DNA of 64,000 nt from an uncultured Paracoccaceae bacterium (GTDB lineage Bacteria; Pseudomonadota; Alphaproteobacteria; Rhodobacterales; Rhodobacteraceae), in assembly GCA_947488175.1 (NCBI GenBank), contig CANKYO010000013.1:1-64000 (forward strand), read 5' to 3'. Under the pieces are notes generated by a model. It was not told the origin of the DNA. It saw nothing but the letters and a program-made list of their open reading frames with translations, and ran no database searches. Made by a program: the position numbers and the translations under genes. Shown here in pieces: positions 51,807-60,853 of this stretch. Position 1 is the stretch's first letter. Every line of letters starts with the position of its first letter.

Positions 51807-53195
51807 ATGCAACACAGCAAAATCGACTTTCTTAAAGCCACGCCACTGGAAGCACGCAGCGGCACAAAGACCACCTATTTACCCGCGCTGGGTTTGACTT
51901 TGGTCGACGCCGATAAGCAGACAGCCATCAATGCATTGCTGGCACCGGGATACCGCACAGCGTTCTTCATGAACGCCCATTGCTGCAATGTGATGGCGCA
52001 GGACCAAAAGTACGCGGGCGCGGTGCGTCGGGCAGATGTTCTGCTGCCCGATGGGATTGGGGTTAAACTGGCAGGCAAAATGACCGGTCACGAACTGGCG
52101 GCCAACCTAAATGGCACGGACCTCATTCCGCTATTGTTGACGCAAGCGGCGGACATGGGCAAATCCGTGTATCTATTCGGCGGCACACCCGGCACCGCTG
52201 AAGCTGCAGCAAACAAACTGACGACGGACATTCCTCACTTGCGTATCGCAGGCACAAGAGACGGCTTTGTCGGCGCACTTGATCCCAATTTGGTGGTTGC
52301 CGATATTAACGCAAGCCGCGCGGACATCGTCATCGTTGCGATGGGTGTGCCCATGCAGGAAATGTGGATTGACCGCTACGCGCACCGGCTTGATGCGCCC
52401 TTATGTTTAGGTGTCGGTGCCGCACTTGATTTTCTTGCGGGCAACGTAACACGCGCGCCCAAAGTCGTGCGCAAGGCAAAGATGGAATGGGTGTGGCGTT
52501 TGGCGATGGAGCCAAAGCGCCTGGCCAAACGTTACCTGATCGGCAACGCCACATTCCTGGCCCGTGCAGCAACAAAAGCGCTGCAACAAACCCCGAGGCG
52601 GCACATCAAAACCCGGGTGATGGATGTCAGCATTGCAGCGCTTGCCTTGGTTGCCCTCGCACCCGTCTTTGCGGCAACCGCCATCGCTGTCAAAGCCGAA
52701 ACAAAAGGCCCTGCCCTTTTCCGTCAGACCCGCATTGGCAAGAATGGTGAAAAATTCTCGATGTTGAAGTTTCGATCCATGCATCAGGATGCCGAAGCGC
52801 GGCAGGCCGAGATATTGAACGCTTCGGACCGCGAAGGTGTGTGTTTCAAGTCGCGCACGGATCCACGGATCACGAAGGTGGGCCGGTTTATCCGCCGCGC
52901 CTCTATCGATGAGCTTCCGCAGTTGATCAACGTGCTGCGCGGTGACATGTCGATTGTTGGCCCAAGACCCGCCCTGCCCCGTGAAGTCGCCCGATATCCG
53001 ATGCGCGCATTCGGCAGGCTGGCAGTAAAACCCGGCATCACAGGTCTCTGGCAGGTCTCTGGCCGCGCGAACATCGGCTTCGACAAAATGGTCGAGATGG
53101 ATCTGGCTTATGTCAGCGCCCGCACCATGCTGCTTGATATCATCCTGATCCTCATGACCTTCCGCGCCGTCATGTCCGGCCGTGGCGCCTATTGA
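51807..53195 (+). CDS. Fusion of WecG/TagA/CpsF glycosyltransferase and polyprenyl-phosphate sugar transferase
   Basis: A 462-residue protein with two enzymes. Residues about 25-250: WecG/TagA/CpsF transferase (FFMNAHCCNVMAQDQKYAGAVRRADVLLPDGIGV, LNGTDLIPLLL, VIVAMGVPMQEMWIDRY). Residues about 265-462: WbaP/PssY-type priming transferase (TRVMDVSIAALALVALAPVF membrane helix, LFRQTRIGKNGEKFSMLKFRSM, SIDELPQLINVLRGDMSIVGPRP, GITGLWQVSGR). It could attach the first sugar-phosphate to undecaprenyl phosphate and then the second sugar. Ribosome-binding site AAGGA. The site 2 dyad is upstream. Confidence 0.88.
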   Translation: MQHSKIDFLKATPLEARSGTKTTYLPALGLTLVDADKQTAINALLAPGYRTAFFMNAHCCNVMAQDQKYAGAVRRADVLLPDGIGVKLAGKMTGHELAANLNGTDLIPLLLTQAADMGKSVYLFGGTPGTAEAAANKLTTDIPHLRIAGTRDGFVGALDPNLVVADINASRADIVIVAMGVPMQEMWIDRYAHRLDAPLCLGVGAALDFLAGNVTRAPKVVRKAKMEWVWRLAMEPKRLAKRYLIGNATFLARAATKALQQTPRRHIKTRVMDVSIAALALVALAPVFAATAIAVKAETKGPALFRQTRIGKNGEKFSMLKFRSMHQDAEARQAEILNASDREGVCFKSRTDPRITKVGRFIRRASIDELPQLINVLRGDMSIVGPRPALPREVARYPMRAFGRLAVKPGITGLWQVSGRANIGFDKMVEMDLAYVSARTMLLDIILILMTFRAVMSGRGAY

Positions 53196-53221
53196 TCCGA
53201 TACACCTGAAAGGACTTTCCA

Positions 53222-54109
53222 ATGACCCGGATTCGCAAAGCAGTCTTCCCCGTCGCCGGCATGGGCACCCGTTTTCTTCCGGCCACAAAATCCATCCCAA
53301 AAGAGATGCTGCCACTGGTTGACCGGCCTCTGATCCAATATGCAATTGATGAGGCGCGCCAGGCTGGCATCGAGGAATTCATCTTTGTCACAGCCGCAGG
53401 CAAAGGCGCGTTAGAGGACTATTCCGACACGGCTGCGGCCTTGGAACAGCGGCTCGAAAAGAATGGCAAAACCAAAGCGCTGGCAGCGTTAGAGCCAACC
53501 CAGATGCCCGAAGGCGCGCTGACATTCATCCGCCAAAGCCAACCCAAGGGTTTGGGGCATGCCGTCAAACTTGCAGCGCGTGCCGTCGGCGATGAACCCT
53601 TTGCGGTGCTTTTGCCTGACGACGTCATCCGCGCGCCACGCGGTGCGTTGGCTCAGATGGTCGACGCACACGCATCTACCGGCGGGCACATGGTGGCCAC
53701 GATGAACGTACCACGCAATGACACATCGTCCTACGGTGTTTTGGATGTCGAAACGGAGAATGCCAAATTCGCCAAGGCCCGTGGGTTGGTTGAAAAGCCC
53801 CGCCCCGATATCGCACCGTCAACACTGGCGGTCGTGGGACGATATATCTTGGAGCCATCAATCTTTGATCGACTGGCAGATCAGGGGCCCGGCGCAGGTG
53901 GGGAAATTCAATTGACCGACGCCATCAACGCGGATGTGCAAAATGCAGACGTGACAGGCTACCGCTTTGACGGCAAACGTTTCGATTGCGGCTCAGTCCA
54001 GGGGTTTGTGCAAGCCACCACAACTTTTGCGCTCGATCGTCCTGAATTACGTGCCGAATATGACCAGTTCCTCAGGGGGCGTCAGGAACACCTGTCTCAG
54101 GTTGCCTGA
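53222..54109 (+). CDS. galU: UTP-glucose-1-phosphate uridylyltransferase
   Basis: A 295-residue nucleotidyltransferase: AVFPVAGMGTRFLPATKSIPKEMLPLVDRPLIQYAIDEA, SQPKGLGHAVKLAARAVGDEPFAVLLPDD, GEIQLTDAINADV and FDCGSVQGFVQA. It makes UDP-glucose for the exopolysaccharide. It starts 26 bases after the fusion gene, with GAAAGGA as ribosome-binding site. A hairpin containing the site 3 dyad follows the stop. Confidence 0.92.
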   Translation: MTRIRKAVFPVAGMGTRFLPATKSIPKEMLPLVDRPLIQYAIDEARQAGIEEFIFVTAAGKGALEDYSDTAAALEQRLEKNGKTKALAALEPTQMPEGALTFIRQSQPKGLGHAVKLAARAVGDEPFAVLLPDDVIRAPRGALAQMVDAHASTGGHMVATMNVPRNDTSSYGVLDVETENAKFAKARGLVEKPRPDIAPSTLAVVGRYILEPSIFDRLADQGPGAGGEIQLTDAINADVQNADVTGYRFDGKRFDCGSVQGFVQATTTFALDRPELRAEYDQFLRGRQEHLSQVA

Positions 54110-54113
54110 TGCC

Positions 54114-54143
54114 TAGCCACCTATCCGAACGGATAGGTGGCTA
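54114..54143. promoter_or_regulatory. CTATCC-N4-GGATAG dyad, site 3, within a longer palindrome
   Basis: CTATCCGAACGGATAG at 54121-54136, arms perfect, extended to 14-bp arms (TAGCCACCTATCCG / CGGATAGGTGGCTA). A half-site CTATCCG follows at 54141. It lies 80 bases before the SUOX-fold gene. A TATAAT at 54185-54190 is the likely -10. Confidence 0.7.
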
Positions 54144-54215
54144 TCCGTCTGCCTTCGTGAGTCTGAAACGGCTTTGTGCCAGAATATAATCAACACCACT
54201 TATTGGAGCTAACCC

Positions 54216-54725
54216 ATGACATCGTTTTCCAAGAACTTCGCCGCTGCGATGGCGATTGTATCTGCATCGACGGGCAATGCTCAAACGCTGGATATGCCCA
54301 AAGACACCGTTGTTCTGACCGTCAGCGGGGCTATCGCGGCTGCAAATATTGATGACACGGCCCAGTTTGATATCGCGATGCTGACCCAAATTGATGCCAC
54401 CATGATCGAAACGACAACCATCTGGACCGAAGGCGAACAAACCTTTGAAGGTGTCTCACTTGATGTCTTGATGGATCAGCTTGGCGTCAACGAAGGCACA
54501 ATTTTGGCCACCGCAATCAATGACTACACCGTCGAAATTCCGGTGTCCGATGCCGTTCCCGGCGGGCCCATCATTGCGTATCACATGAATGGGAACGCCA
54601 TGTCTGTGCGCGACAAGGGCCCTTTGTGGGTTGTCTATCCCTACGATAGCGGCACAGACTTTCAATCAGAAGTAATCTACTCTCGCAGCATTTGGCAGCT
54701 CGACCGGTTGGAAATCGTCGAGTAA
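54216..54725 (+). CDS. Exported sulfite-oxidase-fold (molybdopterin-binding-like) protein without cysteine
   Basis: A 169-residue protein with a signal peptide (FSKNFAAAMAIVSASTGNAQ) and the SUOX core: VVLTVSGAIAA, QFDIAMLTQIDATMIETTTIWTEGEQTFEGVSLDVLMDQLG, YTVEIPVSDA, VRDKGPLWVVYPYD. There is no cysteine in the whole chain, so the Mo-ligating Cys is missing and no enzyme activity of the usual type is expected. It lies directly before the hybrid kinase, 29 bases apart, and may be its periplasmic input (inference). Confidence 0.82.
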   Translation: MTSFSKNFAAAMAIVSASTGNAQTLDMPKDTVVLTVSGAIAAANIDDTAQFDIAMLTQIDATMIETTTIWTEGEQTFEGVSLDVLMDQLGVNEGTILATAINDYTVEIPVSDAVPGGPIIAYHMNGNAMSVRDKGPLWVVYPYDSGTDFQSEVIYSRSIWQLDRLEIVE

Positions 54726-54754
54726 CAATCGTCTCAGGATCGAAGGGATCACTT

Positions 54755-57265
54755 TTGACAGAGACTGAAACGCCCCCCAAATGGATCCGCCGAGGGCAAG
54801 TTGCCGTGGTGGGTCTTCTCGTTCTGGCCGCCATCGCGGTTTTGGGGTTTTCTGTTGCTGAAGATCTGGAGGAGCTTGAAACCGCACGCTCTGACAACCT
54901 GCAGTGGCATCTGGCGCAAACCGAGGTTGAATTCCTGGCCTTCGCCACCAGTCTGAGCATGGCCAACTCGGGCCGACTGGAGGATCTCACAGAGGTCCGC
55001 CAACGATTTGATGTGTTCTATAGCCGTATTGCGACCATCGAATCTGCCGCAAACTACAAGCCTTTGATGGAGGTTTCTGAATTTGAGAACGCACTGACCA
55101 AGGTGCGTGCCTTTCTTGATGAAACCGTGCCTTATGTGGATGCGGATGATGCCGGTTTTCAGGCCGCGCTGCCCGACATTGCGGCACAGATCGAAATGGC
55201 CAGATCGGATGTACGTCAGGTCGCCACCTCCGCGCTGCATTTCTTCACGATCAGAGCAGACGAGCGCAGGGCCGACTTTGCACAAACGTTGATAAAGCTT
55301 GCAGCAGCGGTCGCTCTACTTATCGCGGCTCTTGGCACAACGATATTCTACCTGCGCCGTCTGAACATCCAGCGGACACTGCGTCAACGTGAGGTCGAAG
55401 AAACAGCAGCGCGTATGGATACCGTGATCCAGACCTCGCTTGATGGCGTCATTGTAGCGAATGAAGAAGGGCACATACTGGCCTTCAACGCGGCAGCAGA
55501 AACGATATTTGGCCACATGGCCGAAGACGTGTTGGGCAAATCGCTGGGCCCGTTGATCGTACCTGAGCACATGCTTGATGCCCACGAAGCTGGTATGGAA
55601 CGCATGCGTCAAGGCGGTGAAAAGCGTGTTGTTGGCAAAGGACGTGTAAAGCTAGAAGCCAAGCACAGCGACGGGTCGATCTTTCCTGTCGAACTTGCCA
55701 TTCAAACCGCTGAAACCAACCAAGGCACTATTTTCGTGGCCTTTTTGCGGGATATTTCCGCCAGTGTGGCCGCCGAAAGAGAACTGATTTCAGCACGCGA
55801 TCAGGCCCTTGCCGCGGACCGGCTCAAGACTGAATTTCTTGCCACTATGAGCCATGAAATCAGGACCCCACTGAATGGTCTGTTGGGGAACCTAACGCTT
55901 CTTCAGGATACGCATCTTAACGCCAATCAACTCCGCTACATCCGCAATATGGATACGTCAGGGGCTTTGCTGCTGAAACATGTCACCGACGTGCTTGATT
56001 TGTCGCGATACGACGTGGGTCGATTGGATTTACGGTCAGAGCCGGTCAATTTGGCAGACCTGATCCAATCCATCGTCGACAGCCAAAGTGGGCTGGCGAC
56101 AAGCAATAACACATCGATTGAATGGCGCTGGATTGGGGAAGCTTCCAATTGGGTGAAATCCGATCCCGATGCACTGCAACACATGTTGATAAATCTGGTC
56201 GGCAATGCGGTGAAATTCACCCACGACGGAAATGTTTCAATCACCGTTGAAGCGCGCAAGATTCAGGACACATCTGCGGATGTGCTGTTTCAGGTCCACG
56301 ATACTGGCGTTGGGATGGATGACGATCTGCGTGAAAAGATATTTGACGATTTTGTCACCGGCACAGTGGCCTACGACCGGGATGTGGGCGGCACCGGGCT
56401 GGGATTAGGGATCGTGCGCCGCTCGGTCGACGCCTTAGGCGGTATGATACATGTTGAAAGCGCGCCGGGCAAAGGCAGCCGTTTTGAGGTCAATGTGCCT
56501 TTGACGCTAACATGCCGACCAAATCAAGATCCAGTTCTGAAACAAGCGACCGAACCTTTGGGTGGTCTGCATATCCTGGTTGTTGAAGACAACGAAATCA
56601 ATCGTGCGGTGGTCCGCGAAATGCTGCGTGCCGATGGACATATGATCGAAGAGGTATCAAACGGGAAAGAAGCCGTGGAACTGGCGGCCGAGGCACACTT
56701 TGATCTGATCCTCATGGATATCAGCATGCCCATCATGGACGGTCAGACAGCGACACGCGCGATTCGACAGGGGAATGGCGCCTGCGCAACGACACCCATC
56801 ATCGCATTGACCGCAAATGCGATGGCGTCGGAACAAGCAGCCTTTTTAGAGGACGGGATGAACAGTGTTTTGATCAAACCACTGTCGCGCACCGCACTAC
56901 GCAAAGAGATCAACGAAATTGCCGCGAAATCGATTCTGGCCGAAGCGCTTGAAGAACACCCAAACCCCGGCAATGAAATGCGAGCGGTGCTGGGGGATGA
57001 CGCCTATAACGTGATGCGCTCTCGGTTCATTGCTGAGGTCGACGATTTACATGGCTGGCTCGGTGCAACCTCCCTGCCCCCATTGTCTGAAGTTGTACAA
57101 CGTTGTCACAAGACCGCAGGCAGCGCGGGCATGTTCGGCGCAGAAGAGTATTGCGCTGTTCTGATCGCTATCGAAGATTCCGCCAAGGAATTCGATCAGC
57201 AGGCGGTGATGACAACCATATCGACATTAGACGAAGTCTGGCAGCGATCTCAGCGTACCTTCTAG
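54755..57265 (+). CDS. Hybrid sensor histidine kinase with receiver and HPt domains
   Basis: An 836-residue kinase from TTG 54755 (AAGGGA six bases upstream). Two membrane helices (about 15-38 and 173-197) bound a periplasmic helical sensor; then PAS (MDTVIQTSLDGVIVANEEGHILAFNAAAETIF), HisKA with His367 (MSHEIRTPLNG), HATPase (NAVKFTHDG, GGTGLGLGIV), receiver with Asp655 (LILMDISMPIMDG) and HPt with His785 (CHKTAGSAGMFGA). A full internal phosphorelay, likely ending on the LuxR-type regulator at 50939-51553. Its 3' end overlaps the convergent Wza gene by four bases. Confidence 0.9.
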   Translation: MTETETPPKWIRRGQVAVVGLLVLAAIAVLGFSVAEDLEELETARSDNLQWHLAQTEVEFLAFATSLSMANSGRLEDLTEVRQRFDVFYSRIATIESAANYKPLMEVSEFENALTKVRAFLDETVPYVDADDAGFQAALPDIAAQIEMARSDVRQVATSALHFFTIRADERRADFAQTLIKLAAAVALLIAALGTTIFYLRRLNIQRTLRQREVEETAARMDTVIQTSLDGVIVANEEGHILAFNAAAETIFGHMAEDVLGKSLGPLIVPEHMLDAHEAGMERMRQGGEKRVVGKGRVKLEAKHSDGSIFPVELAIQTAETNQGTIFVAFLRDISASVAAERELISARDQALAADRLKTEFLATMSHEIRTPLNGLLGNLTLLQDTHLNANQLRYIRNMDTSGALLLKHVTDVLDLSRYDVGRLDLRSEPVNLADLIQSIVDSQSGLATSNNTSIEWRWIGEASNWVKSDPDALQHMLINLVGNAVKFTHDGNVSITVEARKIQDTSADVLFQVHDTGVGMDDDLREKIFDDFVTGTVAYDRDVGGTGLGLGIVRRSVDALGGMIHVESAPGKGSRFEVNVPLTLTCRPNQDPVLKQATEPLGGLHILVVEDNEINRAVVREMLRADGHMIEEVSNGKEAVELAAEAHFDLILMDISMPIMDGQTATRAIRQGNGACATTPIIALTANAMASEQAAFLEDGMNSVLIKPLSRTALRKEINEIAAKSILAEALEEHPNPGNEMRAVLGDDAYNVMRSRFIAEVDDLHGWLGATSLPPLSEVVQRCHKTAGSAGMFGAEEYCAVLIAIEDSAKEFDQQAVMTTISTLDEVWQRSQRTF

Positions 57266-58491
57266 CTTTTTTCTCGAAGCAGGGCTGCAGCGCCGATGAC
57301 CCCGATCACCCGACCAATCTCGGTCACGTTCGTCACCGCGCTGTCGTAGCAAGCAAGTGCATCACCGGGCAACAGATAGGGATCAAAATCGTCCCGATCC
57401 GCCCTGCGTAACAAGTCTTCAATGTCGCGTTCGATCACAACCGATACACCCGTCACCGGATTGCGTGAAAACAAAACCGATGACCGGTCCGCACTTGTCC
57501 CGCGGGCACCACCGACGCAATTACTGTCAATCACGGCCTGCATATAGCGGGTGCCATAGGGTACTTCGCGGACGGTTTGTCCAATTGCAGACGCCGCATT
57601 ATTCGTGGCTGGCTGCGTCAGGTTCGACAAAAACATGCTGACGCCCGGTGGGCTTATTGGACTGGGCCGCATCAGGTCTTCTTGAAAACACTGGCGACTG
57701 GGCACGTCTATCTCGTCCCCGGTCAGCAACATAATGTCCACAACATTCTGTCCCCGGAAAACGCCGCGCATATCCAGCCTATAAACCGTTGCCCCCCGAC
57801 GCACAGTGACCGCCGAAATATCCGCGTCCGGACGCACACCGCCAGCGGCGCGCAAAGCAGCCGATAGGTTGCGGCCTTCGCTGGAAGCACCCAGCGCGTC
57901 CTGCCTGCGGCCATCAACCTGATCCCCGGTCACGCCACCGATTTCTACGGAATGGGGTTCGAAAACGGCGCCTGACACGCCCACCGTCACTGAGGCAAAA
58001 TCAGCAACCCTTACAGATATGCGCGGAAGTTCGTCATAAAATGCGTCACTAAGAAGTTGGCTGGCAATATCATCTTCGATCTGATCCGTTGTCCGCCCCT
58101 GCGCAGGAATGGGGCGCAGAAACGGTAATTTCAGCGTCCCGTCACGGGATATGACGTAGTCGCCATTGAACGTCTCATCGTCGCCGACACGAATATCGAC
58201 AAGATCATTGCGCGTGAGCCGCTCCCCCCTCAGCGCGGCTGCCGAAAAACCTGATCCTTTGCCCCCATTCTGCTGTGCTTCAACGCCGCCGCGTAAAGGC
58301 AGACATTTGCTTTCATTGATGCGCGCAGATCTTAGAAACTCTGCGTCGCTGCGGGCGACATCAATGTCCCGGTATTGCGCCTGATACCCGTCACCAACCG
58401 CCACAGATTCAAGGTTGTCAGGCACATCATAAGTTGCGCAGCAACTCAGAAATGCCGTGGCTAGGCCAGGAAGGATTGTACGCACTGGCAT
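57262..58491 (-). CDS. Polysaccharide export outer-membrane protein (Wza-like)
   Basis: A 409-residue exporter: N-terminal export signal with CC at 17-18 (possible lipoprotein, weak lipobox), Poly_export domain (LVDIRVGDDETFNGDYVISRDGTLKLPFLRPIPAQG, YDELPRISVRVAD), SLBB-type domains (GVSGAVFEPHSVEIGGVTG, DISAVTVRRGATVYRLDMRGVF, GDEIDVPS). It forms the outer-membrane pore of the polysaccharide machinery. The site 4 dyad lies 82 bases upstream. Confidence 0.87.
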   Translation of the reverse strand: MPVRTILPGLATAFLSCCATYDVPDNLESVAVGDGYQAQYRDIDVARSDAEFLRSARINESKCLPLRGGVEAQQNGGKGSGFSAAALRGERLTRNDLVDIRVGDDETFNGDYVISRDGTLKLPFLRPIPAQGRTTDQIEDDIASQLLSDAFYDELPRISVRVADFASVTVGVSGAVFEPHSVEIGGVTGDQVDGRRQDALGASSEGRNLSAALRAAGGVRPDADISAVTVRRGATVYRLDMRGVFRGQNVVDIMLLTGDEIDVPSRQCFQEDLMRPSPISPPGVSMFLSNLTQPATNNAASAIGQTVREVPYGTRYMQAVIDSNCVGGARGTSADRSSVLFSRNPVTGVSVVIERDIEDLLRRADRDDFDPYLLPGDALACYDSAVTNVTEIGRVIGVIGAAALLREKS

Positions 58492-58572
58492 AGGGCACTC
58501 CGCTCACAAAATTACTGTCCCTTTGTTAGGCCAAGATGACCGAGCGGTCCATGATGCAATCAGGGCGTGATC

Positions 58573-58588
58573 CTATCCAAACGGATAT
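58573..58588. promoter_or_regulatory. CTATCC-N4-GGATAG dyad, site 4
   Basis: CTATCCAAACGGATAT, one mismatch at the last base. It lies between the divergent Wza-like gene (start 58491) and the flippase (start 58687), able to serve both. Confidence 0.62.
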
Positions 58589-58686
58589 CGGGGTGACCCG
58601 TTGCCCCGTTGGACTGGCCTTACAGGACGAAGACGGGGGTGGTTTTGCGTTGGTATGACGGGGCAACGCACTCGAAAGCTGACGCT

Positions 58687-59916
58687 ATGCCCTGGACCAC
58701 GAAAACCCTTGCCCAAAACTTGTTCGCCTACGGCGCATCCGAAGTCGCGGCCAAGGCGTCACGTCTGTTGGTCGTGGTTGCTGTAGCCCGCACGTTAGAG
58801 TTGACCGAGATCGGCCTTGCTGCTGCGGCCTTCGCCGCCGGTGATGTGCTAAAGTCCGTGACCGAAAACGGCGTTGGTCAACGGATCATCGCGGCACATG
58901 ACGATAAACTGGACGCGACATGCGCCACCGCCCACCGCATCTTTTGGGTTTGGTGTGTCGGGCTATTCATCGCGCAGGTTGGCATCGGGGCCGCGATCTA
59001 CGCCACCGCTGGCAGTGCGATGCTGTTTGCGCTGATCGCAATCCTGGCCGCAGAATATCTGTTCATGCCCGCAGGATTGGTACAAGCCGCCCTTGCGATG
59101 CGGGCCGGTCAGCTGCGGGCCACGGCAGGGATCGCTGGTGCACAGGTCGTCGGTGCCAACATCATGTCGGTCATCCTGGTCTTCTTTTGGCCAAGCGCCA
59201 TCGCATTGGTACTGCCCCGCTTGCTGGCCGCGCCGATCTGGTTGATCGCCATGCGGCGGCTGCACCCTTGGCAGCGGAACACCCAAGCGGGTTTTGCGCC
59301 ACTGCCCCCATTCATCCAATTCGGTTGGGCTGTTCTGGGCGTCGAAATCGTCAAGGCGCTACGCCTTCAGGCCGATAAGATCATCATCGGGGCGATGATG
59401 GGGGCGGAAGCACTTGGCCTTTACTTCATGGCGTTCAATGCGGGCCTAAGCCTGTCCAACGCCTTCTCGACAGCCTTCTCGACAGTACTGTTCCCCCATC
59501 TTAGCCAAGCGCGGGACAAGGCTATAGCCCTGCGCCAAAGCATCCTGTTAGGGATTGGCCTAATCACCCCGGCGGTCCTGATCCAAGCGGCACTGGCCCC
59601 GGTTTACGTGCCCGTCCTGTTCGGCCCCGGTTGGGACGAAGTGGCCGGCATCGTGTCCGTGCTCTGCCTGGTCGCAATCCCAACAACGCTATGGTCAGCC
59701 ATCGCAGGCTGGTTGCGCAGCGAAGGACGCCCGCAAGCAGAACTGGTCGGCACAATCGGCATCACCCTTGGCCTCGCATGCAGCACCATCATGCTTGTCC
59801 CTTACGGCCTTTTGGCAGTGGCCACTGGATATGCCGTCGCCTGTTTCACGTTGATGTCCATCGCCTCCCTTCCCGTCATTCTGGCCAACCTTGGCCCCAC
59901 CAAAGAAAGCGTCTGA
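58687..59916 (+). CDS. Polysaccharide flippase (Wzx/MOP type)
   Basis: A 409-residue, 12-helix MOP superfamily protein: TLAQNLFAYGASEVAAKASRLLVVVAVARTLELTEIGLAAAAFA at the start, KALRLQADKIIIGAMMGAEALGLYFMAFNAGLSLSNAF in the middle, and SVLCLVAIPTTLWSAIAGWLRSEGRPQ. It flips lipid-linked units to the periplasm. ATG 58687 is the typical family start; the frame is open upstream to 58609. The GT2 gene follows after two bases. Confidence 0.87.
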   Translation: MPWTTKTLAQNLFAYGASEVAAKASRLLVVVAVARTLELTEIGLAAAAFAAGDVLKSVTENGVGQRIIAAHDDKLDATCATAHRIFWVWCVGLFIAQVGIGAAIYATAGSAMLFALIAILAAEYLFMPAGLVQAALAMRAGQLRATAGIAGAQVVGANIMSVILVFFWPSAIALVLPRLLAAPIWLIAMRRLHPWQRNTQAGFAPLPPFIQFGWAVLGVEIVKALRLQADKIIIGAMMGAEALGLYFMAFNAGLSLSNAFSTAFSTVLFPHLSQARDKAIALRQSILLGIGLITPAVLIQAALAPVYVPVLFGPGWDEVAGIVSVLCLVAIPTTLWSAIAGWLRSEGRPQAELVGTIGITLGLACSTIMLVPYGLLAVATGYAVACFTLMSIASLPVILANLGPTKESV

Positions 59917-59918
59917 AT

Positions 59919-60842
59919 ATGCCCGTCTTTTCCATTGTGATGCCCTGCTTTGACGCGGCGAACACCATCCTCGACACGATCGACAGCATCCAGAAACAGA
60001 CACTTCAGGACTGGGAAATGATCTGTGTCGATGACGGCTCAACTGACCTGACCACACAGCTGATTGCGGACGCCGGACAGCGGGACAAACGGATCAAACT
60101 GGTCCGCAACCCCGGCAAAGGGCCAAGTGCAGCCCGTAATTTTGGGGCCAGCCATATTGCTGCGGGCACTTATATCGCCTTCTGCGACGCCGACGATATC
60201 TGGGCTACAGACAAGCTAGCTGGTGTCGCGCACCAGTTTGATATCACGCCGCATGATGCCGTCTTCGGTCAAATCGGGTTCTTTGTCGATGACCCCGCGC
60301 AGGCCCACGTTCTTTCAACGGTGCCCACAGAGCCCCTGACGATTGATATGCTCTTGGGCGAGAACCCCGTTTGCACCATGTCGAACCTGAGCATTCGTAA
60401 GGATAGCTTTCTGGAATATGGTGGGTTTGACCCCAAGGTTGTACATAACGAAGATCTTGAATGGCTGATCCGTCTTGTGGGTCAAGGGGCGACTCTCGGC
60501 GGAATGCAAGCCCTGCAAACCTGGTATCGAAGCAATCCCAATGGGTTATCTGCCGATCTTGCAGCGATGCAGGCTGGACGCCAGCATGCCATTCGGACCG
60601 CCAAGACATTCGGCGTCACCCCGTCGCCCAAAGCCGAAGCCGTGTATCAACGCTATCTTGCGCGACGGGCCTTGCGCCTTGGGCAAGATAAGGTGTGGGC
60701 CGCAAAGACCGCGCTTCGAGGGTTACGGCAAAGCCCATCGGGCTTCCTCAACCCGCCCCGGCGCGGTGCGCTCACGCTGGTCGGCGCACTCTCCAATCTT
60801 GTTTTGCCACGCTGCTTCGCACGCGCACTTTTCTCTCAGTAA
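59919..60842 (+). CDS. Family 2 glycosyltransferase
   Basis: A 307-residue GT-A enzyme: FSIVMPCFDAANTILDTIDSIQKQTLQDWEMICVDDGSTD, RNPGKGPSAARNFGA, YIAFCDADDIWATDKL (D-x-D), and NEDLEWLIRLVGQG. Adds a sugar to the lipid-linked repeat unit. ATG 59919 starts two bases after the flippase stop. The next GT2 is a clear paralogue, 11 bases downstream. Confidence 0.89.
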   Translation: MPVFSIVMPCFDAANTILDTIDSIQKQTLQDWEMICVDDGSTDLTTQLIADAGQRDKRIKLVRNPGKGPSAARNFGASHIAAGTYIAFCDADDIWATDKLAGVAHQFDITPHDAVFGQIGFFVDDPAQAHVLSTVPTEPLTIDMLLGENPVCTMSNLSIRKDSFLEYGGFDPKVVHNEDLEWLIRLVGQGATLGGMQALQTWYRSNPNGLSADLAAMQAGRQHAIRTAKTFGVTPSPKAEAVYQRYLARRALRLGQDKVWAAKTALRGLRQSPSGFLNPPRRGALTLVGALSNLVLPRCFARALFSQ

Positions 60843-60853
60843 AGGAATACCCA

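Noticed and set aside
52407-53345. A 312-codon frame on the - strand
   Set aside because: Antisense to the WecG-priming fusion and the start of galU; composition is that of a shadow.
54114-54143. Rho-independent terminator after galU
   Set aside because: The stem is long, but the loop would be two bases, no T-run follows, and its core is the dyad found at three other promoters of the locus; a regulatory site explains it better.
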